The notes: generated from the letters alone by a model not told the origin. DNA of 64,000 bases from Sinomonas cyclohexanicum (GCF_020886775.1 NZ_AP024525.1:2418001-2482000); one strand, 5' to 3'; shown: positions 42,341 through 51,477, numbered from the stretch's first letter. Made by a program: numbers and translations.

Positions 42341-43591
42341 CTAGTGGGCGCTGCGCGTCCGGTGCCAGCCGCCCTCGGTACGCTCGGCGAGACCGAGCAG
42401 GGACAGTCTTCCGAGTCCTGCCCGGATCTCCGCCTCGCTCAGGCCCGCGACCACCGCGAGGTGTTCGACCTCGGAGCCTCGCCGGACGGGGAGCGCTTCG
42501 AGAACCATGAGGTCCACGAGCGAGAGGCCGTCGTGGGGCCTCGACGGTGTCGCTTGGTCTTCCACGAGCCCCTCGCCGGTCGGGGAGATGAGTTCGAAGG
42601 CTTCCTTCGCCTCGGTGACGCACGTGGCCCCCTCCCTCAGGAGCCGGTGGCACCCCGCCGAGTTGGCGCTGTACACGGATCCGGGGACGGCCGCGACGTG
42701 ACGCCCCAGCTCGACGGCCCGGCGGGCGGTGCTCAGGGCCCCAGAACGCCAGCGGGCCTCCACCACGATGGTGAGGGCGGACATCGCCGCGATGAGGCGA
42801 TTCCTCTTCAGGAAGCGATGTTTGGATGGCGAAGCCCCGGGCGGCAACTCGGAGACGAGATGCCCTCGTCTGGCCACCTCACGGAGGAGCTCCTCGTGGC
42901 CCGACGGGTAGTAGCGGTCCACCCCGCCCGCGAGGATCGCCACCGTTGGCACGGAGGGACCGGAGGATGTCAGGGCGGCACGGTGGGCCTGCCCGTCGAT
43001 GCCGTACGCACCCCCGCTGACGATGGTCACGCCCAGGTCCGCGAGGCCACGGGCCAGCTCCCCCGCGACCGAGAGCCCATATCCCGTGGCATCCCGTGAT
43101 CCGACGACGGCCACGCTCCGGTCCGTAGCGGGCAGCGGCTCCTCCCCGCGGACCCATAGGCAGAGAGGGGCCTCGGCGCCCAAGTCTCTGAACCCGGCCG
43201 GCCACTCGCGGTCCTCCGGCGTTACGATCCTGCCCCCGAACCTGGCGATCGTCTCGAGGTCCCGCTCGGGCGCAAGCTGGGACACTCTGGGCCGCCACCT
43301 CTCGAGGGCCCCCGCCAGGGTGCCCAGCGGCGCCGACGTGCTCGATCGTCCCTGCCTCCCGCCGGACGGATCGAGCACCGCCGCCATCTCGGCGATCTCG
43401 GCGCCGGAGGCGCCGCCGGTCGCGATCCGCAGGGCCTCCGCGGGACCGAAAGCCTCCACGAGCAGAGTCCCCATTGGGTCGAGAGGCTCGAACAGGCGAG
43501 AGAGGGCCGCCCGTGCAACGCGTGTCTGGTCCATGTCTCCCCCGTCTGCGGAGCCGAGCCAGCCGCCGCGTGCCTGATGTTGGATGCTCAT
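42341..43591 (-). CDS. dprA: DNA-processing protein DprA
   Basis: This 416-residue protein has the Rossmann-like DprA core (VAVVGSRDATGYG, VSGGAYGIDGQAHRAAL, LAGGVDRYYPSGH) and a C-terminal winged-helix-like segment. DprA loads RecA on incoming single-stranded DNA during natural transformation. The ATG overlaps comM by four bases, placing it in a yraN-comM-dprA operon. About 100 N-terminal residues form the usual helical extension. Confidence 0.95.
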   Translation of the reverse strand: MSIQHQARGGWLGSADGGDMDQTRVARAALSRLFEPLDPMGTLLVEAFGPAEALRIATGGASGAEIAEMAAVLDPSGGRQGRSSTSAPLGTLAGALERWRPRVSQLAPERDLETIARFGGRIVTPEDREWPAGFRDLGAEAPLCLWVRGEEPLPATDRSVAVVGSRDATGYGLSVAGELARGLADLGVTIVSGGAYGIDGQAHRAALTSSGPSVPTVAILAGGVDRYYPSGHEELLREVARRGHLVSELPPGASPSKHRFLKRNRLIAAMSALTIVVEARWRSGALSTARRAVELGRHVAAVPGSVYSANSAGCHRLLREGATCVTEAKEAFELISPTGEGLVEDQATPSRPHDGLSLVDLMVLEALPVRRGSEVEHLAVVAGLSEAEIRAGLGRLSLLGLAERTEGGWHRTRSAH

Positions 43592-45141
43592 GCCGCCATC
43601 ACCGCCTGCCTCAGCATGAGTGCCTGCCCCACTTCGTCGCTGCCGGGCCGGTCGATGCCCGCGAGATCGGCCACAGACCAGGCAAGCCGGAGCACGCGAT
43701 CGAAGCCGCGGGCGGTGAGGGTGTTCGTGATCATGGCCCGGTCCAGCATTCCGGTGGCGCCCGGATCGAGGCGGAGCTGACCACGCAGCAGCCGCCCAGG
43801 GACCTGCGCGTTGGTCTCGAGCCCGAACGGCTGAAGCCGGTCAGCCTGCCTCCTCCTGGCCTCCAGCACCCGAGCGGCAACGTCCGCCGTGGTCTCGCCG
43901 ATCGCACCGGCACCGAAGTCGACCGCCGAGACCTTGCTCACCGGCAGCTGGATGTCGACTCGGTCCATGAGTGGGCCGGAGATCCGCCCGAAGTACCGCA
44001 TCTTGGCCTGTGCGCTGCACGTGCAGTCCAGGCCCTTGCCGGTGCCTTTGCCACATGGACATGGGTTCGCCGCAAGGACGAGCTGAAACCGCGCCGGGTA
44101 CGCCGCCGTCCCAGCCATGCGGTGGATCACGAGCTCACCGCTCTCAAGCGGCTCCCGCAGCGAGTCCAGGACACGCCGGTCATACTCGGGGGCCTCGTCG
44201 AGGAACAAGACGCCGCGGTGGGCCCGGGACGCGGCCCCGGGCCGGGGCAGCCCCGACCCGCCGCCGATGATCGCGGGGGCGCTGGCTGTGTGGTGGGGAC
44301 TCTCGAAGGGTGGACGGCGGATCAGGTCCTCCCGGCTGCCGGGTACCCCGGAGAGGGAGTGGATCGCCGTCACTTCCATGGCAGCCTCGTCGTCAAGGTC
44401 CGGCAGGATGCCGGGAAGCCGCTCCGCGAGCATCGTCTTGCCAGCACCCGGGGGCCCGACGAGCATGAGGTGATGGCCGCCTGCAGCGGCGACTTCGACC
44501 GCCGCGCGGGCCTCGGACTGGCCGGCCACATCGCGCAGGTCCGGCTCGCCGAGGAGGGACCGTGACCGGGCCGGACCAACGGGCCCGGACGGCGCCGCAT
44601 CCCGGGCCGGTGGGATCGAGACGGCCGCCGGATCCGCTCCGAGATCGAGCGCGAGGTGCCCGAGAGACTCGTACGCGTGCACGCGGGCACCCGGCACGAG
44701 GGACGCCTCGTGCGCGTTCGCCGTTGCGACCACCACATCGGGCCGGCTGGCCCGCACGGCCGCCATCACCGCGGGGAGCACGCCCCGCACCGGCCGGAGC
44801 TGGCCGTCGAGGCCGAGCTCGGCGAGGAACACGACGCCCGCCGGCGGCCGGAGATCCCCGCCCGCCGCGAGAGAGGCCACAGCAATGGCCAAATCGAAGC
44901 CCGTCCCTCGCTTGGGCAGGGAGGCCGGAACGAGGTTCACCGTGATCTTGCGCCGGCTCAGCGGCAGTCCGCTGTTCTTCGCTGCGCTGCGGATCCGCTC
45001 GCGGGCCTCGCTCAGGGCGGAGTCCGGCAGCCCGAGGAGCACAAAGTTGGGGAGGCTCTGGCCGATGTCCGCCTCGACCTCGACGAGATAGCCGTTGAGC
45101 CCCACGAGCGCCACCCCAAGCGCCCTCCCGACCCCGGACAT
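43588..45141 (-). CDS. comM: ComM/YifB Mg-chelatase-like AAA+ ATPase
   Basis: This 517-residue protein has an N-terminal Lon-protease-like segment (ALVGLNGYLVEVEADIGQSLPNFVLLGLPD), Walker A GPPGAGKTML, and a Cys-rich insert (NPCPCGKG, DCTCSAQ) in the AAA+ module. ComM is a hexameric helicase that extends recombination intermediates during transformation. Its ATG overlaps the yraN stop by one base (TGATG), so translation is coupled. Confidence 0.95.
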   Translation of the reverse strand: MSGVGRALGVALVGLNGYLVEVEADIGQSLPNFVLLGLPDSALSEARERIRSAAKNSGLPLSRRKITVNLVPASLPKRGTGFDLAIAVASLAAGGDLRPPAGVVFLAELGLDGQLRPVRGVLPAVMAAVRASRPDVVVATANAHEASLVPGARVHAYESLGHLALDLGADPAAVSIPPARDAAPSGPVGPARSRSLLGEPDLRDVAGQSEARAAVEVAAAGGHHLMLVGPPGAGKTMLAERLPGILPDLDDEAAMEVTAIHSLSGVPGSREDLIRRPPFESPHHTASAPAIIGGGSGLPRPGAASRAHRGVLFLDEAPEYDRRVLDSLREPLESGELVIHRMAGTAAYPARFQLVLAANPCPCGKGTGKGLDCTCSAQAKMRYFGRISGPLMDRVDIQLPVSKVSAVDFGAGAIGETTADVAARVLEARRRQADRLQPFGLETNAQVPGRLLRGQLRLDPGATGMLDRAMITNTLTARGFDRVLRLAWSVADLAGIDRPGSDEVGQALMLRQAVMAA

Positions 45142-45497
45142 CAGGCCACGCCTCTGAGGTGCTCGATCACGGGCTGAGACCCCGGGGGCCCGGTCACCGC
45201 GATGACGTCAACACGCCGCGGACCGCCATCCACCCCATGCGCCGATGCCCACGCCGCGAGCAGCCGCACCAGGCGTCCCAGCTTGGCGGGGCCCACCGCC
45301 TCGAACGGGTGGCCGAAGTCCCACGAGCGCCGCGACTTCACCTCAACAGCGACAAGCGTTCCAGCGTCAGCCGCCACGATGTCAAGCTCACCGTCACGGC
45401 ACCGCCAGTTGCGGTCCAAGATCGCCGCACCGGCCTCCCGCAGATAGTCCTCCGCGAGACGTTCCCCGCGCTGACCGAGTCTGTCCTTGGCTCTCAT
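45141..45497 (-). CDS. yraN: YraN/UPF0102 nuclease-like protein
   Basis: This 118-residue protein has the PD-(D/E)xK-type core GELDIVAADAGTLVAVEVKSRR (Asp, Glu, Lys) and the N-terminal GQRGERLAEDYL. The family looks like Holliday-junction-resolvase-type nucleases, but activity is unproven. It is the first gene of the yraN-comM-dprA operon. A paired TCCACA element that also precedes ssb lies 52-90 bases upstream of its ATG. Confidence 0.93.
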   Translation of the reverse strand: MRAKDRLGQRGERLAEDYLREAGAAILDRNWRCRDGELDIVAADAGTLVAVEVKSRRSWDFGHPFEAVGPAKLGRLVRLLAAWASAHGVDGGPRRVDVIAVTGPPGSQPVIEHLRGVA

Positions 45498-45547
45498 GGG
45501 ACAACGCTCGCGCGGCCAGACGAACCCCGTAAGAGGGTCCGCGCCCT

Positions 45548-45586
45548 ATGTGGACAACACGCCCGGCATGCCCCTGTGGAGGAGAA
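45548..45586 (-). promoter_or_regulatory. paired TCCACA element upstream of yraN-comM-dprA
   Basis: On the plus strand TGTGGACAA (45549-45557) and TGTGGAGGA (45575-45583) are direct repeats 26 bp apart. The 39-base element matches about 30 of 38 positions of 7022-7060 upstream of ssb. The first box is an exact complement of the actinobacterial DnaA box TTGTCCACA. Confidence 0.55.
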
Positions 45587-45597
45587 GTCAGGAACCC

Positions 45598-45921
45598 CTA
45601 CGTGCCCAGCCCGCCCTTGGGAAGCCCCAGATCCTCGACCTTCGGCAGTTCCTCGACGTTGACGTCCTTGAAGGTAATGACCCGAACACTCTTGACGAAG
45701 CGCGCGCTGCGGTAGACATCCCAGACCCACGCGTCCTGCAGGGTCAAGTCGAAGTAGACCTCGCCGTCCGCCGAGCGAGCCTGGAGGTCTACGTGATTGG
45801 CGAGGTAGAACCGGCGCTCCGTCTCCACCACATAGCTGAACAGCGAGATGACATCCCGGTACTCGCGGTAGAGCTGCAGCTCCATGTCGGTCTCGTAGTT
45901 CTCAAGGTCTTCGGCGCTCAT
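45598..45921 (-). CDS. DUF2469 family protein
   Basis: This 107-residue protein, MSAEDLENYETDMELQLYRE to the acidic C-terminus, is highly conserved in actinobacteria and always lies next to rnhB. It contains FSYVVETERRFYLAN and VYFDLTLQDAWVWDVYR. The function is unknown. It overlaps rnhB by four bases. Confidence 0.93.
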   Translation of the reverse strand: MSAEDLENYETDMELQLYREYRDVISLFSYVVETERRFYLANHVDLQARSADGEVYFDLTLQDAWVWDVYRSARFVKSVRVITFKDVNVEELPKVEDLGLPKGGLGT

Positions 45922-46700
45922 AGTCCTATCCTTCCATCCGCGTCCGCGTCGGCCGCCTCGGCGTCCTCATCCGCTCCTGCGCCGTCCTCCAGCACACCGA
46001 GGTGCCAGGAGCGGCGGTGGAGCAGGGTCGGGCCGTACTCGAGGATCGCCGCACGGTGCTCGGGGGTGGCGTACCCCTTGTTCACGGCCCACCCGAACCG
46101 CGGGTCGTCCATGCCGTACTCAACCATGAGGGAGTCCCTCGCCACCTTCGCCAGGATGCTGGCGGCGGCGACCGCCTGACACGACAGGTCGGCCTTGATG
46201 GTGGTCTGGACCGGGGACAGGGGCCGCGATGGCTGCGGGTCGAACAGGGACCCCTGTCCTCCTCGGGAGAGCCAGTCGTAGTTCCCGTCGAGGTGAACGG
46301 CGTCGGGGACCACGCCGGCCGCGGCGATCTCGTCGAGCGCCCTGAGGCCCGCGAGGCGGAGTGCCTCCATGATCCCGACGGCGTCGATCTCCTCGGCGCT
46401 TGCGTGGCCGACGGCGGCGCCCACGCCCCAGCTCTGGATCATCGGCACGAGCTCCACACGCCTCTCGGGGGTGAGGAGCTTGCTGTCGCGCAGCACCGTC
46501 CGGGTCACGACCCTCCGCGCATCCACGACGACGATCCCGACCGTCACGGGTCCGGCAAGGGCCCCGCGTCCCACCTCGTCGCAGCCCGCGATGAGGGGAC
46601 CGTAGGCCGAGGCGAGCCGGTTCACGAAACGCAGCGTGGGCGCCGTCGTGCGTCGAGGCCCTGCCGCGGCCGCCTTGGCGAGCGGAATCCGCGGGCTCAT
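45918..46700 (-). CDS. rnhB: ribonuclease HII
   Basis: This 260-residue type 2 RNase H has the catalytic acids D41 and E42 in AGCDEVGRGALAGPV and an Asp in VHLDGNYDWL. It removes RNA, including single ribonucleotides, from DNA. It carries a short Pro/Arg N-terminal extension and an Ala/Asp-rich tail. ATG 46700 overlaps the lepB stop by four bases. An upstream ATG at 46769 is inside lepB and not supported. Confidence 0.94.
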   Translation of the reverse strand: MSPRIPLAKAAAAGPRRTTAPTLRFVNRLASAYGPLIAGCDEVGRGALAGPVTVGIVVVDARRVVTRTVLRDSKLLTPERRVELVPMIQSWGVGAAVGHASAEEIDAVGIMEALRLAGLRALDEIAAAGVVPDAVHLDGNYDWLSRGGQGSLFDPQPSRPLSPVQTTIKADLSCQAVAAASILAKVARDSLMVEYGMDDPRFGWAVNKGYATPEHRAAILEYGPTLLHRRSWHLGVLEDGAGADEDAEAADADADGRIGL

Positions 46701-47446
46701 TTCGGTGCGGGCACGTCTTTGAACGTGTCGGGGTAGCTGTCCAGCGTGCGGAGCCGGTTCAGCGGCCATGCGATGACCGCGGCTTGGCCCTCCACGTCGT
46801 CCATCGAGACGAAGCCCGAGCCCGGCTGCATCGCCTCGTGGTAGCGGGAGTCCGCGGAGTGGTTGCGATTGTCGCCCATGACCCAGATATCCCCCTGCGG
46901 GACCGTTACGTCAAACGGCACGACCCGTGGGACCTCGGCGGGGTTGACGTAGGGCTCCGTGAGGGCCTGTCCGTTGACCGTGATGTGCTGGCCGGCGTCG
47001 CAGCACACGACGTGGTCGCCGGGCAGTCCGATGACGCGCTTGATGAGGTGCTGCTGGGACGTATCGGGCAGGAGACCGACGAACTCGAGGGCGTCGGTGA
47101 GGGGGTTCGAGGGTGTCTGTGGAACGGCGGGCAGCCACCCCTTGGTGTCCTTGAACACGACCACGTCGCCGCGGTGGAGGGGCGAATTCCGTGGCACGAA
47201 GAGGTTCACGAAGATCCTGTCGTTCTCCTCGAGGGTCGGCACCATCGACTCAGACGGGATGTAGAACGCCTTGAACAGGAACGTCTTGATGAGGAAGGAC
47301 AGGACGATCGCGACGCCGAGGATGATGGCGATCTCCCTGAGCCAGGCCATCAGACCGCCGCGCTTGGGGGCGCGGTGACCGGATCCCGAATCGGCCGATT
47401 CCGGATCCGCGCCCGTTGACTCGGGTCCGGCGTGTCGGCTGCGCAT
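46697..47446 (-). CDS. lepB: signal peptidase I, copy 1
   Basis: This 249-residue enzyme has a cytoplasmic N-terminus, one membrane helix (about 35-58), the nucleophile S67 (YIPSESM) and general base K136 (LIKRVIGLPGD). The canonical MGDNRNHSADSR box is present. It cleaves signal peptides outside the membrane. It overlaps the second lepB by one base (TGATG); the pair is typical of actinobacteria. Confidence 0.95.
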   Translation of the reverse strand: MRSRHAGPESTGADPESADSGSGHRAPKRGGLMAWLREIAIILGVAIVLSFLIKTFLFKAFYIPSESMVPTLEENDRIFVNLFVPRNSPLHRGDVVVFKDTKGWLPAVPQTPSNPLTDALEFVGLLPDTSQQHLIKRVIGLPGDHVVCCDAGQHITVNGQALTEPYVNPAEVPRVVPFDVTVPQGDIWVMGDNRNHSADSRYHEAMQPGSGFVSMDDVEGQAAVIAWPLNRLRTLDSYPDTFKDVPAPK

Positions 47447-48123
47447 CAGTGGGTATCCTCCGGAGTCTGGTGGGTGGTCAACCCGCCCAATCTATCAAGT
47501 GGCCACAGGATCGCCACCGGGCGCCCGATCACCTTGTCGGCGCGGACGAGCCCGCCGCCCGGCGCACCGAGCAGGGCGCGCGAGTCCGAGGATTCCGAGC
47601 GGTGGTCGCCCAGCAGCCAGAGGCGTCCCGCGGGCACGACGACGTCGAATGGCTGGATGCTCGGCGCGTCCCCCGGGTAGACGTACGGCTCGACGAGCGG
47701 CTGCCCGTTCACCTCGATTTTCCCCGCAGCCGTGCAGCAGCGGACGTGGTCGCCTCCGACGCCGATCACGCGCTTGACGTACACGGTCTCGTTGGGCACG
47801 ATCCCGAACCACTCGCCCGCCCCCTGGACGAGGTCGCCGACCCATCCCCGCCCGGAGTTCAGGGGCGCGAAGGAGCCGCGGCCGTCGAAGACCACGACGT
47901 CGCCGCGGCGGATCGGCTCCTGGTCGATGAGGGAGCGCGCGACGGCGATCCGGTCACCGGGCGCAAGGAGCGGCTCCATGGAACCGGACGGGATGTAGAA
48001 GACGTCGAAGAGCGCCGCCCGGATCACGCCCCAGACGACGAGGGCGAGGACGATGGCCACAACGACCGAACGCCAGCCCCGCAGGCGGGACTGGCGTTCT
48101 GGTCGTGCCACGGTTTCTGCCAT
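47446..48123 (-). CDS. lepB: signal peptidase I, copy 2
   Basis: This 225-residue paralogue has one N-terminal helix (about 18-40), S48 (FYIPSGSM) and K117 (VKRVIGVGGD). Its last box reads LGDHRSESSDSR, with His replacing the usual Asn of GDNR, so specificity may differ from copy 1. I chose ATG 48123; a GTG at 48138 is also possible. It lies directly upstream of copy 1 and downstream of rplS. Confidence 0.93.
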   Translation of the reverse strand: MAETVARPERQSRLRGWRSVVVAIVLALVVWGVIRAALFDVFYIPSGSMEPLLAPGDRIAVARSLIDQEPIRRGDVVVFDGRGSFAPLNSGRGWVGDLVQGAGEWFGIVPNETVYVKRVIGVGGDHVRCCTAAGKIEVNGQPLVEPYVYPGDAPSIQPFDVVVPAGRLWLLGDHRSESSDSRALLGAPGGGLVRADKVIGRPVAILWPLDRLGGLTTHQTPEDTH

Positions 48124-48156
48124 GGAGACGGTGAGCACGCGTGGGCAGCGCTGAGG

Positions 48157-48516
48157 CTACTTGGCGTTGCTGTAGTCGCGCTTCTCCTTGATCTTCGCGG
48201 CCTTGCCGCGGAGCTCACGCATGTAGTAGAGCTTCGCGCGGCGCACATCGCCCTTGGTCACGACCTCGATCTTGTCGATGATCGGGGAGTGCACCGGGAA
48301 GGTACGCTCCACGCCGACACCGAAGGAGACCTTGCGGACCGTGAAGGTCTCGCGCACGCCGTGGCCCTGGCGGCCGACGACGAAGCCCTGGAAGACCTGG
48401 ACGCGGGAGTTCTTGCCCTCGATGATGTTCACGTGCACCTTGAGGGTGTCACCGGGGGCGAACACCGGGATGTCGGAGCGCAGCGAGGCGGCGTCGACAG
48501 CGTCGAGAATGTTCAT
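48157..48516 (-). CDS. rplS: 50S ribosomal protein L19
   Basis: This 119-residue protein, [20 protein letters not shown] onward, has the L19 segments [27 protein letters not shown] and [12 protein letters not shown]19 sits at the 30S-50S interface. AGGAG precedes the ATG. It lies between trmD and lepB as in many bacteria. Confidence 0.97.
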   Translation of the reverse strand: MNILDAVDAASLRSDIPVFAPGDTLKVHVNIIEGKNSRVQVFQGFVVGRQGHGVRETFTVRKVSFGVGVERTFPVHSPIIDKIEVVTKGDVRRAKLYYMRELRGKAAKIKEKRDYSNAK

Positions 48517-48753
48517 GATCTTCTCCTGGCAGATGCCACAGGCCACCTGCTTTGGTGGTAGGCACGCGCCGCGCGTGGGCGGCGGAGCCCGAATCCTTGA
48601 CCGCCAGCCGAAAGTCCCGGCAAGGCGGCGTGTCCGTCCCGTTGGCCAGGGCCCCCTGTGGCAGGTCCCGTGCCCGGCAGACACAACGATCAATTGTGCC
48701 ACAGCGTGCGGGCACCGCGCACATCGGGCACCGCACGTCGGGCAACGCCCAGG
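48517..48753 (-). promoter_or_regulatory. upstream region of rplS
   Basis: This 237-base gap holds the probable rplS promoter, with CACAAT in an extended -10-like TGTGGCACAAT on the minus strand. CGGGCA recurs on the plus strand at 48709, 48725 and 48739 after the trmD stop. A small CCACC/GGTGG hairpin at 48543-48558 lies near the start. No recognisable riboswitch is seen. Confidence 0.35.
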
Positions 48754-49578
48754 TCAGGCCCGGCGCAACCGCCCGTCGGCGACCTCGTAGCCCAGCTCGC
48801 GCAGCACCGACCGCTCGGCCTTCCCGTAGGGCGCCGCATCCGCGCCGTCCAGCAGCTCCGGCCGCCGCGCCGCGGTGCGCCGCAGCTGCTGCTCGACGCG
48901 CCACGCGGCGATCCTGCCGTGGTTGCCGGACAGCAGGATCTCGGGGACCTCATGGCCGCGCCACGAGGACGGCTTCGTGTACACGGGATACTCGAGGAGG
49001 CCGTCGGCATGGGACTCCTCGACGAGCGACTCTGGATTGCCCACCACGCCGGGCACGAGCCTGCCAATCGCCTCGACCATGGCCATGACGGCGACCTCTC
49101 CCCCATTGAGGACGTAGTCCCCGATGCTCACGGGGCGGACGTCGAACCCCTCCGACGCCCACTCCAGGACGCGCTCGTCGATGCCCTCGTACCTGCCGCA
49201 CGCGAACGCGAGCGTGGGCTCCTCTGCCAGCTCGTAGGCCATCGCCTGGGTGAACACGGCCCCGGCCGGGGACGGCACGATCAGGACCGGACGGCGGGAG
49301 GCGACCGGGCCGGCGTCGTGCGCTCGGCCCGCCCCGGGCACGCCCGACTGTTCGGCGCGCACCTTCTCGAGGGCGAGCGCCCACGGCTCGGCCTTCATCA
49401 CCATGCCGGCGCCGCCGCCGTAGGGCGTGTCGTCCACGGTGTGGTGGCGGTCGAAGGTGAAGTCGCGCAGGTCATGGACGGCCACGCTCAGGAGGCCGTC
49501 CTCCTGGGCGCGGCCGAGCAGCGACAGCCGCAGCGGGGCCAAGTAGTCGGGGAAGATGCTGACGACGTCGATCCGCAT
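48754..49578 (-). CDS. trmD: tRNA (guanine-N1)-methyltransferase
   Basis: This 274-residue knotted methyltransferase starts [12 protein letters not shown] and has the TrmD motifs [30 protein letters not shown] and [15 protein letters not shown]. It makes m1G37 in tRNA and prevents +1 frameshifting. The C-terminal domain ([22 protein letters not shown]) completes the tRNA site. It starts immediately after rimM on the same strand. Confidence 0.97.
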   Translation of the reverse strand: MRIDVVSIFPDYLAPLRLSLLGRAQEDGLLSVAVHDLRDFTFDRHHTVDDTPYGGGAGMVMKAEPWALALEKVRAEQSGVPGAGRAHDAGPVASRRPVLIVPSPAGAVFTQAMAYELAEEPTLAFACGRYEGIDERVLEWASEGFDVRPVSIGDYVLNGGEVAVMAMVEAIGRLVPGVVGNPESLVEESHADGLLEYPVYTKPSSWRGHEVPEILLSGNHGRIAAWRVEQQLRRTAARRPELLDGADAAPYGKAERSVLRELGYEVADGRLRRA

Positions 49579-50088
49579 CTATGCCTCCCGATTGAGCTCG
49601 AAGAGCCCGGGCGGGGGCACCACGACGACGAATCCCCCCTCGAGGTCCACCTCGGGCACGATCTCCTCGACGAAGGGCACGAGCACCTCGCCGTGGGGGG
49701 TGTCCACGACGAGGAGGTCTTGGACCGGCATGGTCTGCAGCGCGGCCACGGTCCCCACGTCCTGGCCGTCGACGCGGACGGCCAGGCCGACGAGCTCGTG
49801 CTCGTACCAGCCCTCGTCGTCGTCCTCGAGCTCCTCAGTGTCCACGAACAGCTTGGCCCCGCGGAGCTCTTCGGCGCGGTTGCGGTCTGGGACCTCCGCG
49901 AAGGACAGGAGGAGGATGTCCTTGTTCCACCGGGCACTGCGCAGCGTGAGGGGGCCGTGGGACGCGGGCTCGACCGTGAACTGGATGCCCGGCACGAAGC
50001 GGTCCTCCGGGGCGTCCGTGAGGACCTGGGCGGTCACCTCACCGCGGATGCCGTGCGGCTTGCCGATCCTGGCGACCTGGACGTGCAT
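49579..50088 (-). CDS. rimM: 16S rRNA processing protein RimM
   Basis: This 169-residue protein has an N-terminal RimM barrel (VARIGKPHGIRGEVTAQVLTD) and a C-terminal PRC-like barrel (YEHELVGLAVRVDGQDVGTV, VLVPFVEEIVPEVDLEGG). It helps assemble the 30S head, binding S19. ATG 50088 begins the conserved region; upstream extension to 50163 is not supported. It abuts trmD. Confidence 0.95.
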   Translation of the reverse strand: MHVQVARIGKPHGIRGEVTAQVLTDAPEDRFVPGIQFTVEPASHGPLTLRSARWNKDILLLSFAEVPDRNRAEELRGAKLFVDTEELEDDDEGWYEHELVGLAVRVDGQDVGTVAALQTMPVQDLLVVDTPHGEVLVPFVEEIVPEVDLEGGFVVVVPPPGLFELNREA

Positions 50089-50151
50089 GCTTCTCGTGCT
50101 CCTGACATCGTGGAAAATACACACTGCTTGAAAGTTCCTGCGGAGACGGCT

Positions 50152-50185
50152 CCGGCCCCTCAACCCTAGCGGGGAGAGGGGCCGG
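50152..50185 (-). terminator. hairpin downstream of rpsP-khpA
   Basis: CCGGCCCCTC (50152-50161) pairs perfectly with 50176-50185. It lies between khpA and rimM, splitting the translation block into two transcripts or attenuating between them. Confidence 0.6.
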
Positions 50186-50210
50186 ATTGGCCTTGCGGGC
50201 GGCGTGACGC

Positions 50211-50453
50211 CTACCGGCGGCGGTCGGTGTCCACGACGTCGACCCGGACCTGCTCGCCGTCGGCGAGGGCTGCGACCACGGTGCGCAGTGCGCGGGCGGT
50301 GCGGCCCTGACGGCCGATGACGCGGCCCAGATCATCTTGGTGGACGCGCACCTCGAGGATGTCGCCGCGGCGGTTGGACTTCGCCTGGACCGCCACATCA
50401 TCCGGGTTGTCCACGATGCCGCGGACCAGGTGCTCGAGTGCCTCGGCGAGCAA
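50211..50453 (-). CDS. khpA: KH-domain RNA-binding protein KhpA
   Basis: This 80-residue protein is a single KH domain with the GRVIGRQGRTARALRTV loop. KhpA binds RNA, often with KhpB. The start is TTG at 50453, one base after the rpsP stop, so translation is probably coupled. No better start exists. It lies in the usual rpsP-khpA-rimM-trmD-rplS order. Confidence 0.93.
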   Translation of the reverse strand: MLAEALEHLVRGIVDNPDDVAVQAKSNRRGDILEVRVHQDDLGRVIGRQGRTARALRTVVAALADGEQVRVDVVDTDRRR

Positions 50454-50454
50454 T

Positions 50455-50853
50455 CTACTCGGCCTCGGCGGCGGCCTCGGCGGGAGCCTCCTCCTTGGCA
50501 GCCTTCGGCGCCTCGGGGAGGATCACGGAGCCCTTCTCGGGGGCCACGAAGGCCTCCTTGCCCTTCGCCGTCTTCAGCGTGCCCTCGGTGCCCGGGAGGC
50601 CCTTGAACTTCTGCCAGTCACCCGTGATCTTGAGGATGGCCGCGACCTGCTCGGTCGGCTGGGCGCCGACACCGAGCCAGTACTGGGCACGCTCGGAGTT
50701 GACCTCGATGAACGAGGGCTCCTCGGTGGGGTGGTACTTGCCGATCTCCTCGATCGCACGGCCATCGCGCTTGGTGCGCGAGTCGGCGACGACGATGCGG
50801 TAGTACGGGGCGCGCATCTTGCCGAAGCGCTTGAGTCGAATCTTAACGGCCAC
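50455..50853 (-). CDS. rpsP: 30S ribosomal protein S16
   Basis: The 132-residue product starts [20 protein letters not shown], the S16 signature, and has an Ala/Glu tail typical of actinobacteria. GTG 50853 is chosen since AGGAG lies about 11 bases upstream; an in-frame GTG at 50865 directly abuts that AGGAG and cannot use it. Confidence 0.96.
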   Translation of the reverse strand: MAVKIRLKRFGKMRAPYYRIVVADSRTKRDGRAIEEIGKYHPTEEPSFIEVNSERAQYWLGVGAQPTEQVAAILKITGDWQKFKGLPGTEGTLKTAKGKEAFVAPEKGSVILPEAPKAAKEEAPAEAAAEAE

Positions 50854-51015
50854 TGTTGTGGTCACTCCTGTATCTGCACATGAGGCGAGCCCGGACTTTT
50901 CCGCTCCCGTGGGGCGGGCCGTACTTTGTCAGGGCTCAGATGGACGCAATGGGCACGGAGAGAGGGGGCCGCGCACATCGAGTACCTGACCATTGTGCCA
51001 CAGATGCCGGGCGAT

Positions 51016-51477
51016 TCAGGAGCTGGCCCAGACGTACAGCTCCTGCCTGTCGGAATTGTCGACGTCGGCGGCGAGCTTTGCGAGCTGCTCGACGTAGCCG
51101 TAGGCCTCCTGGGCATCGAAGGGAAGGTCTTCCTGGTCGACCCAGGCGGCGGCGACGCGCTCGACGGCGTCGCCCTCGCCCTCCTCGGACTCGTAGCCGA
51201 GGAGCTCGGCGAGGGCACGGACCATCGTGGCCGGGACCGCGAGCAGGCTGTCCGAGCCGACATCGACCATGGTCAGCTCGTAGTCGGCGCCCGGGGCGTG
51301 CACCGCAGCGCCCACGAGGGTGCCGAGCTGCTCGATCTCGTAGTCGGAGACCCCGGGGATGCGGAGCCCCCCGTTGTCGTCGGCATCGGCGACCCCGCCG
51401 TCCAGCTCGGCGGCACGGCTGATGGCATCGGCGTGGGTGGAGACGAAGATCTCGGCGAAGGGACTGGGAGCGGACAC
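51016..51477 (-). CDS. conserved hypothetical protein, 153 aa
   Basis: I do not recognise this acidic protein. It begins SAPSPFAEIFVSTHADAISR and has helical and beta segments (YEIEQLGTLVGAAVHAPG, YELTMVDVGSDSLLAVP, AYGYVEQLAKLAADVDNSD). No membrane or signal segment is seen. GTG 51477 is chosen because GAGGGGG precedes it. It stands alone upstream of rpsP. Confidence 0.65.
   Translation of the reverse strand: MSAPSPFAEIFVSTHADAISRAAELDGGVADADDNGGLRIPGVSDYEIEQLGTLVGAAVHAPGADYELTMVDVGSDSLLAVPATMVRALAELLGYESEEGEGDAVERVAAAWVDQEDLPFDAQEAYGYVEQLAKLAADVDNSDRQELYVWASS

Noticed and set aside
45549-45583. A replication origin or DnaA-box cluster
   Set aside because: Two boxes alone are not an origin, and no dnaA or dnaN lies nearby.
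48517-48753. A ribosomal-protein autoregulatory leader for L19
   Set aside because: Only a small CCACC/GGTGG hairpin is visible; no recognised leader structure can be shown.
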